Shown: positions 17,257 to 27,246, counted from the first letter of the stretch. The stretch is 64,000 nucleotides of DNA from Bradyrhizobium sp. NDS-1 (GCF_032918005.1 NZ_CP136628.1:1411501-1475500); one strand, 5' to 3'. Notes: generated by a model not told the origin, from the sequence alone. Numbers and translations are program-made.

Positions 17257-17505
17257 CTAATCCTGATAGGCGGGCACGTCGATGCCGGAGGCGGCATAGA
17301 TCCTGATCTTGTTGCGCAGCGTGCGGACCGACAACCCGAGCACGCGCGAGGCGCGGGTGCGGTTGCCGTCGCAGCGCGCCAGGGTCTGGAGCACGAGCTC
17401 GCGCTCGACCTCGTCGACGGTCGCACCGATCAGCAACGGAACGATCTGGTTAGGAGCAAGAAATTGTGCGCCCGGCTCGGACGCAGCGACATGAACAGTG
17501 GTCAT
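17257..17505 (-). CDS. Stand-alone Fis-type helix-turn-helix protein
   Basis: An 82-residue protein whose C-terminal half is a Fis-type HTH (LVLQTLARCDGNRTRASRVLGLSVRTLRNKIRIY), the DNA-binding domain that normally ends NtrC-type sigma-54 activators and FlbD. The AAA+ and receiver domains are absent. The ATG at 17505 has GGGGAG 7 bases upstream. It could be a truncated activator retained as a DNA-binding factor. No flagellar gene is visible nearby. Confidence 0.88.
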   Translation of the reverse strand: MTTVHVAASEPGAQFLAPNQIVPLLIGATVDEVERELVLQTLARCDGNRTRASRVLGLSVRTLRNKIRIYAASGIDVPAYQD

Positions 17506-17689
17506 CAACACACTCCCCGATCAACGCCCGCTACCATCGTTGGAAGCGGATCGAGAACAAACGACCCCCAAGCCGTAGATCCACGGTGGTCGGGTTTGGT
17601 TAATGAAAGGTTAACCGCGCACGAACGCACCAGATGACCCCAGGAATGCCGCGAAGCCGCCGCGATTGGCGGAGGACTGAGTGACGTTC

Positions 17690-18457
17690 TCACACCGTTC
17701 GATAGCCGCCATCCACCATCACGATGGTTCCCGTGACATAGGCCGACAGATCCGAGGCCAGGAAGAGTGCAGGGCCGACGATGTCCTCGGGCTTGCCCGT
17801 GCGCGCCAGCGGGGTGTGGTCGACGAAGGCCTGCACCAGCGCCGGATTGGTCGCGCGCACATTGGCGTTGATGTTGGTCTCGATGAAGCCGGGCCCGATC
17901 GCGTTGACGCGCACGCCTTCCTTGCCGAGTTCGACCGCGAGTGCCTTGGTGAAGCCGAGCACGCCGTGCTTCGAGGTCGTATAAGCCGCCGAGCTCGGCG
18001 TACGCAGGTGCACGAAGGACTGGATCGAGCCGATATTGACGATGCGGCCCTTGCTCGCGCGCAAGGGTGCGAGGAAGGCCTGCGTCATGTTGAAGACGCC
18101 GTTGAGGTTGAGCGAGATGATGTCGTTCCAGTCCTTTGCCACCGTCTCCGTCTCTGCGGTGAAGGCGTTGCGGCGGGTGATGCCGGCATTGTTGACGAGG
18201 ATCGAGACCTGCCCGACCTTGTCCGCGACTTGCCTTGCGAGCGCGAAGCAGTCGTCACGCCTGGTCACATCGAGCGCGAAGCTCTCGGCCTTGCCGCCCG
18301 ATTTTCGGATCTCCTGGGCGGCCTCCGCGACGGTGTCGGAATTGACGTCGAGCAGCACGACCTGCGCGCCCTCGCGCGCATAGCCGGCGGCGATCGCGCG
18401 GCCGATGCCGGAACCGGCGCCGGTGACGACGGCGATGTGGTTTGCGAGCAGTGCCAT
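17690..18457 (-). CDS. SDR family oxidoreductase
   Basis: A 255-residue short-chain dehydrogenase/reductase. The cofactor motif is TGAGSGIG at residues 12-19; NNAG, the catalytic Ser in NIGSIQS and YTTSK complete the active site. An Asp after the second strand (LLDVNSDT) suggests NAD(H) rather than NADP(H). It resembles gluconate/ketoreductase-type SDRs, but the substrate is not readable. GGGAGGA is 8 bases before the ATG. Confidence 0.93.
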   Translation of the reverse strand: MALLANHIAVVTGAGSGIGRAIAAGYAREGAQVVLLDVNSDTVAEAAQEIRKSGGKAESFALDVTRRDDCFALARQVADKVGQVSILVNNAGITRRNAFTAETETVAKDWNDIISLNLNGVFNMTQAFLAPLRASKGRIVNIGSIQSFVHLRTPSSAAYTTSKHGVLGFTKALAVELGKEGVRVNAIGPGFIETNINANVRATNPALVQAFVDHTPLARTGKPEDIVGPALFLASDLSAYVTGTIVMVDGGYRTV

Positions 18458-18568
18458 GACATATTCCTCCCGATTTCTTTTCGAAGTTTCACGAAACGCT
18501 AACTCGAAATTAAGGGGTCGGAAACGGCGGCCTTGGCATACTGATCTCGATTGCTAAACGTTGCGCGC

Positions 18569-19066
18569 ATGATGGAACGGCTCGACGCCCGGCTCGACTC
18601 CTGGAAACTGGCCCTTGAACGCCTTCGGTCGGCGCAATCTGCCGACTTCGCCGAGGCGGGCCGGCTCGTGGCCGAGATCGCACGGACGAGCACGGACACC
18701 ATGCTGCGCCAGGCCGCCGAGCAGGCGCTTCCGGTGCTGCGCCAGGCCGCGGGCAATGACGATCACGGCGTCACGCTGGCGGCCCAGCGCCGCCTCGGCG
18801 TGGTGCTCGAGGTCGTCCACGATCTGACCGCGCCGCGCTTCGGCCGCCGCAACGCCATGCCGAAGAAGCTGTCCACCGAAGATCGCGCGCGCAAGATGCT
18901 CGGCCTGCCGCTCGCGGTGCAGCTCACCTGCGAGGACATCAACCAGGCCTATCGCCGCGCCGCCAAGGGCCTGCATCCCGACCACGGCGGCAGCGCGCAA
19001 GCCTTCATCGACCTCGCCGCCGCGCGCGACGTCCTGATCCATCCCGGCGCGCACAAGGACGTGTGA
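18569..19066 (+). CDS. J-domain (DnaJ-like) protein
   Basis: A 165-residue protein with an N-terminal helical region (WKLALERLRSAQSADFAEAG) and a C-terminal J domain: LTCEDINQAYRRAAKGLHPD carries the HPD motif needed to stimulate Hsp70 ATPase. The J domain is short and placed at the very end, unlike classical DnaJ. The preferred start is the ATG at 18569; a TTG at 18551 is also open. The partner DnaK is not in the window. Confidence 0.88.
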   Translation: MMERLDARLDSWKLALERLRSAQSADFAEAGRLVAEIARTSTDTMLRQAAEQALPVLRQAAGNDDHGVTLAAQRRLGVVLEVVHDLTAPRFGRRNAMPKKLSTEDRARKMLGLPLAVQLTCEDINQAYRRAAKGLHPDHGGSAQAFIDLAAARDVLIHPGAHKDV

Positions 19067-19105
19067 GAGCACGTCAACGTTCGTTCACGCGGAGCACAAA
19101 AAAAC

Positions 19106-19135
19106 CGGGCAAGGACGCTGGCGCCCTTGCCCGGC
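19106..19135. terminator. Bidirectional terminator hairpin
   Basis: CCGGGCAAGG and CCTTGCCCGG form a 10-bp stem, preceded by an A-run and followed by CCTTTCG. It lies between the converging J-domain gene and the small secreted protein gene. Confidence 0.88.
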
Positions 19136-19157
19136 CTTTCGTCCGCCGATCGAAATC

Positions 19158-19409
19158 CTACCAGGTGCACTTGCCGGTCTTGAGCGCGGTATCCTTCATC
19201 GCGAGCGCGTCGATGAATGTCGGCACCGAGGCGCTGGCGCGCTGATAACCGGCGGGCCACGGCGTGGTCGGGATGCTCTCGTCCCAGATCTGGCAGAAGC
19301 CGCTGTCCTGCCAGCGGACCAGGTGATACCCGGCCTCGGCGGGGCTCGCGGCGACGAATGCAGTGACGGCAAGGCCTGCGGCAGCGCACAGCACGGAAAT
19401 ACGACGCAT
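19158..19409 (-). CDS. Small secreted protein, CQIW family, copy 1
   Basis: An 83-residue protein with a signal peptide (ASPAEAG) and mature part containing YHLVRWQDSGFCQIWDES. It is a paralog of the neighbour at 19647-19907, which has YYVIRWDNTGICQIWNED in the same place and a matching C-terminal Cys. The cysteines may form a disulfide in the periplasm. GAGGAG is 6 bases before the ATG. Function unknown. Confidence 0.82.
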   Translation of the reverse strand: MRRISVLCAAAGLAVTAFVAASPAEAGYHLVRWQDSGFCQIWDESIPTTPWPAGYQRASASVPTFIDALAMKDTALKTGKCTW

Positions 19410-19593
19410 GATCAGCTCCTCAAAATGAATGATGTGATGCGCCTCCCGGCAATGCGGGGAGGGCTGGTGCCGGACGCTCTGAGAATGCGCCCCGGACAAG
19501 ATGTGAGTAGTTCAGCCTGCCCGTCAGGTTCAATGCGCGCGGGCGGGAAAATGCGTGATTTCGGCCGGAAAACGCCGGGCCGCGGCAAAAGGA

Positions 19594-19623
19594 AAGGGCG
19601 GATCGCTCGCGCGACCCGCCCTT
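19594..19623. terminator. Terminator hairpin between the CQIW paralogs
   Basis: AAGGGCGG and CCGCCCTT form the stem, extended by TCG/CGA pairs. It lies 23 bases downstream of the stop of the gene at 19647-19907 and would end its transcript. Confidence 0.8.
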
Positions 19624-19646
19624 CAAATTCGATCCGTCGCTCGAGC

Positions 19647-19907
19647 TCAGAGCGTGCAGCGGCGCTCGCCGCGCAACTTGATCTGGAGGTCGGAGGCTTG
19701 CTGGAACGTCGGGAAGGACTTGCTGACGACCTTGTAGGTCGACACGCCGAACTGGAACGGCTTGTGCTGAAGGTCCTCGTTCCAGATTTGGCAGATGCCG
19801 GTGTTATCCCAGCGGATCACGTAATAGCCGACCTTGGCCGAGGCCGGCACGGCAAAGACGGAGGTGGCGATGCCGGCAACGGCACAGAGGGCGAGAACGC
19901 GACGCAT
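19647..19907 (-). CDS. Small secreted protein, CQIW family, copy 2
   Basis: An 86-residue protein with signal peptide (VPASAKV) and mature part YYVIRWDNTGICQIWNED followed by FPTFQQASDLQIKLRGERRC. It is the paralog of 19158-19409. AAGGAGAT lies 5 bases before the ATG at 19907. The two genes each have their own terminator, so they are probably separate transcripts. Function unknown. Confidence 0.83.
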   Translation of the reverse strand: MRRVLALCAVAGIATSVFAVPASAKVGYYVIRWDNTGICQIWNEDLQHKPFQFGVSTYKVVSKSFPTFQQASDLQIKLRGERRCTL

Positions 19908-20053
19908 GAAATATCTCCTTGTGGGGAAGTAGGACCTGAAAATTCGTGCGGTAAAAGCAGCTTCTTTGCAAGCCGGGGAGCGGTGTTTCACGGATATGTC
20001 AGTCGCGCCCGCACATTTGGTTTGGCCGCGTGCCCGACAAGTCACAGGCAGGC

Positions 20054-20437
20054 TCACTTCGACAGCGAGGCCACTGCCTCGATCTCGATCAGCATCTTCG
20101 GATCGGGCAGGGCCTGCACCACGCACGTGGTGCGCGCGGGGTAGGGCGGCGGGCCGAAGGCGCCGGCATAGAGCGCGTTCATGGCGGCAACGTCCGTGGC
20201 GCGGGTCAGAAGCACGTTGACCTTGGCGAGGTCGGCCGTGGTGGCTCCGGCCTCGCCCAGCACGCGGCGGATGTTGACGACGACATTGGCGAACTGCGCC
20301 TCGAAACCATCCGGCAGCGCGCCGTTCGCATCGAAGCCGGGAATGCCGGAGACGAACAGGAGATCGCCGACGCGCGTCGCAAAGGACAGCGGCGGCGCCT
20401 TGACGTGTGGCGGGGGCGCGAAATGCTGGATCGGCAT
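20054..20437 (-). CDS. RidA family protein
   Basis: A 127-residue RidA/YjgF/YER057c/UK114 protein. These trimeric enzymes hydrolyse reactive enamine/imine intermediates formed by PLP enzymes. Family markers are LLFVSGIPGFDANG near residues 26-39 and the C-terminal PARTTCVVQALPDPKMLIEI with the substrate-binding Arg. It is a single gene. Confidence 0.93.
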   Translation of the reverse strand: MPIQHFAPPPHVKAPPLSFATRVGDLLFVSGIPGFDANGALPDGFEAQFANVVVNIRRVLGEAGATTADLAKVNVLLTRATDVAAMNALYAGAFGPPPYPARTTCVVQALPDPKMLIEIEAVASLSK

Positions 20438-20891
20438 GGGGTCACCTCGAAAACGGTCGCGGACGCGGCAAACGTAGCGGCAGGCGGAGGCGGCTCAAAC
20501 CAAAAAATGCGAAAACAACCCCATGCACAGTAGGGATGAGGTGGAAATCGTTGGGGTTTTTGAGGTTCGGGAAGGGCGAAAATGATCGTTTGCTTCGCCG
20601 GGCAAAACACGGGCAGGATGGGATGATGCGGTTGCCTGGGCTCCCGCTAAGAGCTCGACTGTCATGCCCCGGCCTTGACCGGGGCATCCAGTACGCTGCA
20701 GCCTCTCGGTTCGATCACTGCTGTCGCGGAGTACTGGATCGCCCGGTCAAGCCGGGCGATGACAGTTGAATGCCTGGCGACGAGCGCGCCCCACGCCTCA
20801 TCCATCATGTTGCCGCCCTGATCCATCAAGTACATTCCCTTCGTCTGATTCGAATCCTTCCCCCAAAGAAAAACAGCCCCCGGAGACACTC
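20438..20891. other. Intergenic stretch without a gene, holding one repeat
   Basis: About 450 bp between the ridA-like gene and the secreted protein gene. I see no gene with consistent codon use. It holds an A-richer patch at about 20499-20610 (including GCGAAAACAACCCCATGCAC) which I believe recurs in other Bradyrhizobium genomes, and the type D repeat at 20659-20765. Confidence 0.5.
20659..20765. repeat. Palindromic repeat, type D (CTGTCATGCCCCGGC)
   Basis: Begins CTGTCATGCCCCGGCCTTGA and ends CGGTCAAGCCGGGCGATGACAG, with an inner inverted pair ATCCAGTACG/AGTACTGGAT. Two more copies lie inside the thiamin operon at 27146-27246 and 28695-28797. Confidence 0.9.
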
Positions 20892-21326
20892 ATGAAGCTC
20901 GCATCCACCTTCCGCGCCGCGCTGGTTGCCATTGCCGCCCTGGCCGGGCTCTCGACTTCGGCGGTGGCCGACGGCGGCACGGTGACGCTGACGATCTACA
21001 AGGCGGGCTGGATCATCGGCGGTTCCGGCGGCTCGGGCGTCCTCAACTTCCGCGGCCGCTCCTACGGGCTGTCCACCGGCGGGCTCGACTACGGCCTCGT
21101 CTTCGGCGGCTCGAAGACCGTGCTGCGCGGCCGCGTCTCCAACATCAACCGTCCCTCCGACGTCGCCGGCGTCTACGGCGCCGCCGGTGCCGGCATCGCC
21201 GTCGGCTCCGGCGCCCGCGCCATCGTGCTGACCAACCAGAAGGGCGCGGTGCTGGAACTGTCGGGCAGGCAGGTCGGCCTGATGGCGAACGCCGATCTCA
21301 GCGGGCTTGCGATCACGATGCGGTAG
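20892..21326 (+). CDS. Secreted Gly-rich protein of unknown function
   Basis: A 144-residue protein with a signal peptide (ending near TSAVADGG), then a regular beta-type sequence: GTVTLTIYKAGWIIGGSGGS, FRGRSYGLSTGGLDYGLVFG, and GAVLELSGRQVGLMANADLS. It resembles a family of small periplasmic proteins of alphaproteobacteria whose name I cannot place. GGAG lies 7 bases before the ATG. It stands alone. Confidence 0.82.
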   Translation: MKLASTFRAALVAIAALAGLSTSAVADGGTVTLTIYKAGWIIGGSGGSGVLNFRGRSYGLSTGGLDYGLVFGGSKTVLRGRVSNINRPSDVAGVYGAAGAGIAVGSGARAIVLTNQKGAVLELSGRQVGLMANADLSGLAITMR

Positions 21327-21428
21327 GGCGCTTTCGCCTCGTCCGTAGTCCGCATCAGTTCACGCCCGAAGGCCTCGAGCGCGCGAAGCCGCTGTTCGAA
21401 AAATTGTTCGAGGAATGAGGCCTCGCCC

Positions 21429-21974
21429 ATGACCCGCGACGAACTGGCCGCCGCCTATGCGGCGCCCGGCCGCCACTATCACAATCTCTCGCATATCGAG
21501 GATTGCCTCGCCGCGCTCGCGCGCGTCGAGGGTCTCTCGGCCGCCGAGCGCGAGACGCTGTCGGAGGCGATCTGGTGGCACGATGTCGTCTACGACCCGA
21601 CCCGGTCGGACAATGAGGAGCGCAGCGCGGAGCTCGCCGAGCAGCACGTCCGCGCCGAGCTTCGTCAGGAGGTCGGCCGCCTGATCCGCCTGACCAGGAC
21701 GCACGACGTTGCCGCCGGCGACCGCCTCGGGGCGATCCTGATCTCGATCGACCTCAGCATTCTCGGCGCCGCCCCCGCGCGCTACGACGCCTATGCCGCC
21801 GCGATCCGCCGCGAATTCATCCATGTCGGCGAGAACGACTATCGCGTCGGCCGTGCCCGCGTGCTCCGCCATTTCGCGGCACGCGAGGTCATCTTTCCCG
21901 ATCCGGACTTCGCCGCGACCTTCGACCGCCAGGCGCGTGCCAACCTCGCGCGCGAGCTGGCGTCGCTGAGCTGA
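21429..21974 (+). CDS. Predicted metal-dependent HD phosphohydrolase
   Basis: A 181-residue HD-superfamily protein of the COG4339 group. Metal ligands should come from RHYHNLSHIEDCL, IWWHDVVYDP and the following DNEERSA helix. Members are often mislabelled as receptor subunits; the substrate, probably a nucleotide or phosphate ester, is unknown. It converges on the GST gene with four bases between stops. Confidence 0.88.
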   Translation: MTRDELAAAYAAPGRHYHNLSHIEDCLAALARVEGLSAAERETLSEAIWWHDVVYDPTRSDNEERSAELAEQHVRAELRQEVGRLIRLTRTHDVAAGDRLGAILISIDLSILGAAPARYDAYAAAIRREFIHVGENDYRVGRARVLRHFAAREVIFPDPDFAATFDRQARANLARELASLS

Positions 21975-21978
21975 GCGG

Positions 21979-22635
21979 CTACTCCGCCTGCGAACGCGAT
22001 GCGGCGTTGAACACCGAAAGCTGCGCCTCGAAGGCACGCTTGAAGGCCGGCCGTGCCTCGCCGCGGGCGACATAGGCGGCGATGGCGGGATGCTCATCGA
22101 GCACGCCGGACGTATTAAGCCGGCGCAGCACCGTCACCATCATGAGATCGCCGGCACTGAACGCGCCGTCGAGCCAGTCGGCACCACTGATGCGAGCGGA
22201 CAATTCGCCGAGCATGGTGCGGACGCGATCCTGCAGCATGGGCAGCCGCTCCGCGTGCCAGCTCTTGTCGCGCTCGAGCAGCATGGCCATCGTGAGCTCG
22301 ACGATCGGCGGCTCGACCGTGCTCAGCGCGGCGAACATCCACGCGATCGCGCGGGCGCGCGCATTGACGTTCTTGGGCAGCAAGCCATCATGGCGTTCGG
22401 CGATATGCAGCACGATCGCGCCGGATTCGAACAGCACGAGATCGCCGTCCTCATAGGTCGGGATCTGCCCGAACGGATGCAGCGTGCGATGCGCGGGCGC
22501 CTTCATCGCGGCGAACGAGACGAGCCGGACGTCATAGGGCTGCCCGACCTCTTCCAGCGCCCAGCGCACCCGCATGTCGCGCGCCTGCCCGCGGCCGCGA
22601 TCGGGCGAGGATTCAAAGGCGGTGATGGTGGGCAT
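21979..22635 (-). CDS. Glutathione S-transferase family protein
   Basis: A 218-residue GST. The thioredoxin-like N-terminal domain (VRWALEEVGQPYDVRLVSF, HPFGQIPTYEDGDLVLFESGAIVLHIAE) holds the cis-Pro in IPTYED and the ES that binds the glutathione gamma-Glu. The helical C-terminal domain has GADWLDGAFSAGDLMMVTVL. GGAG lies 7 bases upstream of the ATG at 22635. Its substrate is unknown. Confidence 0.92.
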   Translation of the reverse strand: MPTITAFESSPDRGRGQARDMRVRWALEEVGQPYDVRLVSFAAMKAPAHRTLHPFGQIPTYEDGDLVLFESGAIVLHIAERHDGLLPKNVNARARAIAWMFAALSTVEPPIVELTMAMLLERDKSWHAERLPMLQDRVRTMLGELSARISGADWLDGAFSAGDLMMVTVLRRLNTSGVLDEHPAIAAYVARGEARPAFKRAFEAQLSVFNAASRSQAE

Positions 22636-22740
22636 GAGGGGCTCCGGGGGACATGCTGTGTGCAGAAGACGAAGGGGCGGTCGGGATTCCGACAACGTCC
22701 GCGCTTCGACTGGGTTGTACCCGGTTGCGCCACCCTCGGT

Positions 22741-22867
22741 GTCGTCCCGGCGAAGGCCGGGACCCATACCGCGTGATCTCTCTATTGCGGACGGTCGCAG
22801 TACCGAACGACGAGTCTTCGCCAAACTACTCCCTGGGGTTATGGGTCCCGGCCTTCGCCGGGACGAC
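22741..22867. repeat. Palindromic repeat, type C
   Basis: Begins GTCGTCCCGGCGAAGGCCGG and ends CCGGCCTTCGCCGGGACGAC; the ends pair over about 17 bases. Inner landmarks CGTGATCT and CTTCGCCAAAC match the element at 14493-14657. Confidence 0.88.
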
Positions 22868-22899
22868 GGCGGAGTACGAGGCGCTATTGTCGGCTGCCC

Positions 22900-23439
22900 C
22901 TATGAATTGATCCATGCCGCAAGCTCTCGCCACGGCTCCAACGTCCAGCTCCCGGACGCCGCACCCGACGGCGAAGGCAGCACGAATATCTCCGGCAAGC
23001 TCGCATCGCGCGGCTGCCGCCCCAGCGCGATCGCAGCCGACGGTCTGCCGTAAAACAAGCTAGCCGCCTTCTTGCTCGTGAACGCGATCGTCCGCGGCCG
23101 ATACTTTTCCATCTTCGCCTTGAAGCCCGGCACGTCGATAGTCTTCGCCGCGATCTGGTGATCCATCCCCGCGCCCGTCTTGGAGAGATCGGTGAAGCCG
23201 ATCCCGAGCTCGATCAGGCCTGCGAACTCGCTCGGCTGATAGCGCCGCCGCGTGATGCCGGCCTCATGGATCGCGCGCCAGAAGCGGTTGCCGGGATGGG
23301 CGTAGTAGTGCCCAAGCTCGGCCGAGCGCGTCGAGGCGGCGGTGCCGACGAAGACGAGGCGGAGATTGGGACGGAGCTGGTCGCGGAGGCGGTGGAGGGT
23401 GGTCTCAAGTGCACAATCGTCGACGTGGTCAGCGCTCAT
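22900..23439 (-). CDS. Uracil-DNA glycosylase superfamily protein (Mug/TDG- or HDG-like)
   Basis: A 179-residue protein of the single-domain uracil-DNA-glycosylase fold, which removes deaminated or mismatched bases. The first motif reads VGTAASTRSAELGHYYAHPG and continues NRFW; GIGFTDL and LPSPSGAASGSW are the other fold markers. Classical Mug has GxNPGxxS in motif 1. Here that Asn is absent and the YYAHPGNRFW segment looks closer to family 6 hypoxanthine-DNA glycosylases, so the substrate is uncertain. It is divergent from the AT-richer pair that begins at 23516. Confidence 0.85.
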   Translation of the reverse strand: MSADHVDDCALETTLHRLRDQLRPNLRLVFVGTAASTRSAELGHYYAHPGNRFWRAIHEAGITRRRYQPSEFAGLIELGIGFTDLSKTGAGMDHQIAAKTIDVPGFKAKMEKYRPRTIAFTSKKAASLFYGRPSAAIALGRQPRDASLPEIFVLPSPSGAASGSWTLEPWRELAAWINS

Positions 23440-23515
23440 CGCCTACGCCGTAAAGGGGTTGCGTGTAAGACTAAATACTCGTTAAAGGAGTGTGTAAGCC
23501 AAGGGGGTTAAGGTC

Positions 23516-24067
23516 ATGGGTGACTTTATCAAGTGGATTGGCGAGAACAAGGATACGGTAACGGGGATCACGGCTATCTTGGCGATAGTCGCATCAACGA
23601 TATCCATTCTCCTCGCGATCATGAACATGAGGTGGCAACGAGTTCACTATCGAAAGACTCTCATGCCTATAGGAAGCATCAGCATGGGAGACTATGAAGA
23701 TAGCATCTTTGTTCGATTGCGCAACGATGGCGCGGGACCAATGATTATGGACGAGATTGTCGTCTTTAGGAACGATGAGAAGGTTGGGGCGGCTTTGATA
23801 GACTTGATGCCGCGAGGGCTGCTCTGGACGACCTTTGTCAAGGACATCTCGGGACGAGCATTCGTATCTGGTAAGGAAATAGATCTTATTTCGATTTCGG
23901 GTGACACAGAAGACCCCGAGTACCTGGAAGCTCATCGTAGCGTTCGTGAAGCGCTATCCACCCTTTCAATCAGGGCGAGCTATCATAGCATCTATGGGGA
24001 CAAGCAGCACTGCCGGCGATCGCTAGACTGGTTTGGCCGTCATGTCAGAGCGGACAAGGGCCCTTGA
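23516..24067 (+). CDS. Membrane-anchored protein, first gene of a candidate defence pair
   Basis: A 183-residue protein with one membrane helix near residues 15-37 (GITAILAIVASTISILLAIM), then a basic flank and a beta-rich domain (IFVRLRNDGAGPMIMDEIVV). No catalytic motif or known family is recognised. The base composition is clearly lower in GC than the flanking genes and the codon use differs (TAT, ATT, AGG), suggesting recent transfer. AAGG lies just upstream of the ATG. The Abi_C-type gene follows 37 bases downstream in the same direction, so they form a probable operon. Confidence 0.78.
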   Translation: MGDFIKWIGENKDTVTGITAILAIVASTISILLAIMNMRWQRVHYRKTLMPIGSISMGDYEDSIFVRLRNDGAGPMIMDEIVVFRNDEKVGAALIDLMPRGLLWTTFVKDISGRAFVSGKEIDLISISGDTEDPEYLEAHRSVREALSTLSIRASYHSIYGDKQHCRRSLDWFGRHVRADKGP

Positions 24068-24104
24068 TCTCACGTCCTTGGTTTAGACCAGCCGGGAGAA
24101 GCTA

Positions 24105-25046
24105 TTGACCGATCAGCCTATTCCAGATTCTAGGGCGCCACTATCGAGATTGATAAACCAGCGGCTTGCCCATTCGCGATATGACGCCATCTACTCCGAT
24201 TGGCAAAAAGCAATTGGTCGATTGGAGGATGATCGCGATGGTGCAGTAACAGCAGCTCGCGCGATGCTCGAAACTATGTGCAAGACTGCGCTAGATGAGC
24301 TTGAGATTCAATATGACGATACATGGGATTTGCCGAAGCTATATTACCTCGTGGCATCGAATCTCGGAATCGCTCCAACTCAGCATACCGACACCTTGTT
24401 TAAGTCAGTTTTTGGGGCAAGCCAGACGATTGTTACCCGCGTAGGCGAGATGCGCAACAAACTGGGAGATGCGCACGGGAAGGCGAACTTGAACCGAGAG
24501 GTGCCACTCCATCATGCTGAGCTGGCGGTAAATCTCTCCGGAGCGATATGCTGCTTTTTGGTCGCCTGCTTGGAAAGTACTGTTGCCGCAAAAAAGCTTC
24601 GAGCACCGGATGGAAGCGTTGTTCTAAAGTTTGATGTTGCAACCGTGTGGCGTCTCGTTGATCACGCCAGAAATGCTCCAACTTCTCTCCCTTGGTATGG
24701 AAGGAAAGGTCCGAAACGAGCGCTTTGGCTTGTGGGAGATGCTGGAATTTATTTGATGAGTAACGGTAGCCCGGCAATGGATCAGAACGGAGCGTTGATC
24801 AAAAAGAAGAAGAATACAGGGGTTCAGCGCTTAGTGGCTCCGGCGCTTGGTTGCGATCCGGCACATAATGCGTTCGAAGATTGGTGGCCGGTCCACAATG
24901 CGGTTGATGATGGGAGCGACTTCAGCATTCCAATAGCGATCAAGCAATTCGAGGTGGTTCTGCCATTGTGCAGGTCACAGATTGTGATTCTGCTAAGTCC
25001 GAAAAAATACACGATACTAAGTGACGCCGAGTATCTGAATCTTTGA
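24105..25046 (+). CDS. Abortive-infection-like protein: Abi_C domain with a C-terminal DUF3085-like domain
   Basis: A 313-residue protein. Residues about 45-165 match the Abi_C pattern: ARAMLETMCKTALDELEIQY, DLPKLYYLVASNLGI, VGEMRNKLGDAHGK and the C-terminal hydrophobic helix. The RNKLGDAHG motif is the hallmark of this family, found in phage-exclusion proteins. The remaining part contains LWLVGDAGIYLMSNGSP and a later WWPVHNAVDDGSDF, which I associate with DUF3085; this assignment is inferred. The start is TTG at 24105 with GGGAGA 5-6 bases upstream. The gene is AT-richer than its neighbours and follows the membrane protein gene. Confidence 0.8.
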   Translation: MTDQPIPDSRAPLSRLINQRLAHSRYDAIYSDWQKAIGRLEDDRDGAVTAARAMLETMCKTALDELEIQYDDTWDLPKLYYLVASNLGIAPTQHTDTLFKSVFGASQTIVTRVGEMRNKLGDAHGKANLNREVPLHHAELAVNLSGAICCFLVACLESTVAAKKLRAPDGSVVLKFDVATVWRLVDHARNAPTSLPWYGRKGPKRALWLVGDAGIYLMSNGSPAMDQNGALIKKKKNTGVQRLVAPALGCDPAHNAFEDWWPVHNAVDDGSDFSIPIAIKQFEVVLPLCRSQIVILLSPKKYTILSDAEYLNL

Positions 25047-25074
25047 TGAGATGATGCCGCGCGTTTCGAATGGT

Positions 25075-25101
25075 GGGTGTCCGGAATTGGTCCGGACACC
25101 C
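25075..25101. terminator. Bidirectional terminator at the end of the insert
   Basis: GGGTGTCCGGA and TCCGGACACCC form a perfect 11-bp stem with an ATTGG loop. It lies 28 bases after the Abi_C-type gene and 14 bases after the converging thiC stop codon, marking the right edge of the AT-richer segment. Confidence 0.88.
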
Positions 25102-25114
25102 TGGAGAAGCCCCA

Positions 25115-27025
<1,911 letters not shown>

Positions 27026-27089
27026 TTACAGGGCGTCGTTCCGGACGGACCGCATTGCGGTCCGATCCGGAACCTCGAGGTTATTGAGC

Positions 27090-27127
27090 GAGATTCCGGG
27101 TTCACGCTTCGCGTGCCCCGGAATGAC
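27090..27127. repeat. Half copy of a type B repeat
   Basis: GAGATTCCGGGTTCACGCTT followed by GCGTGCCCCGGAATGACG matches one arm of the type B elements. It lies in the thiE-thiC gap. Confidence 0.75.
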
Positions 27128-27145
27128 GCCGGTGGGTAGGCTCGC

Positions 27146-27246
27146 TGTCATCCCCGCGAAAGCGGGGATCCAGTATTCCAGAGACCGTAGTGAGCTACGG
27201 AGAAGCCGCGGCGTACTGGATCGCCCGGTCAAGCCGGGCGATGACA
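27146..27246. repeat. Palindromic repeat, type D, in the thiE-thiC gap
   Basis: Begins CTGTCATCCCCGCGAAAGCG and ends CGGTCAAGCCGGGCGATGAC, as at 28695-28797 and 20659-20765. The inner pair CCAGTATTCC/GCGTACTGG is slightly diverged. Confidence 0.9.
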
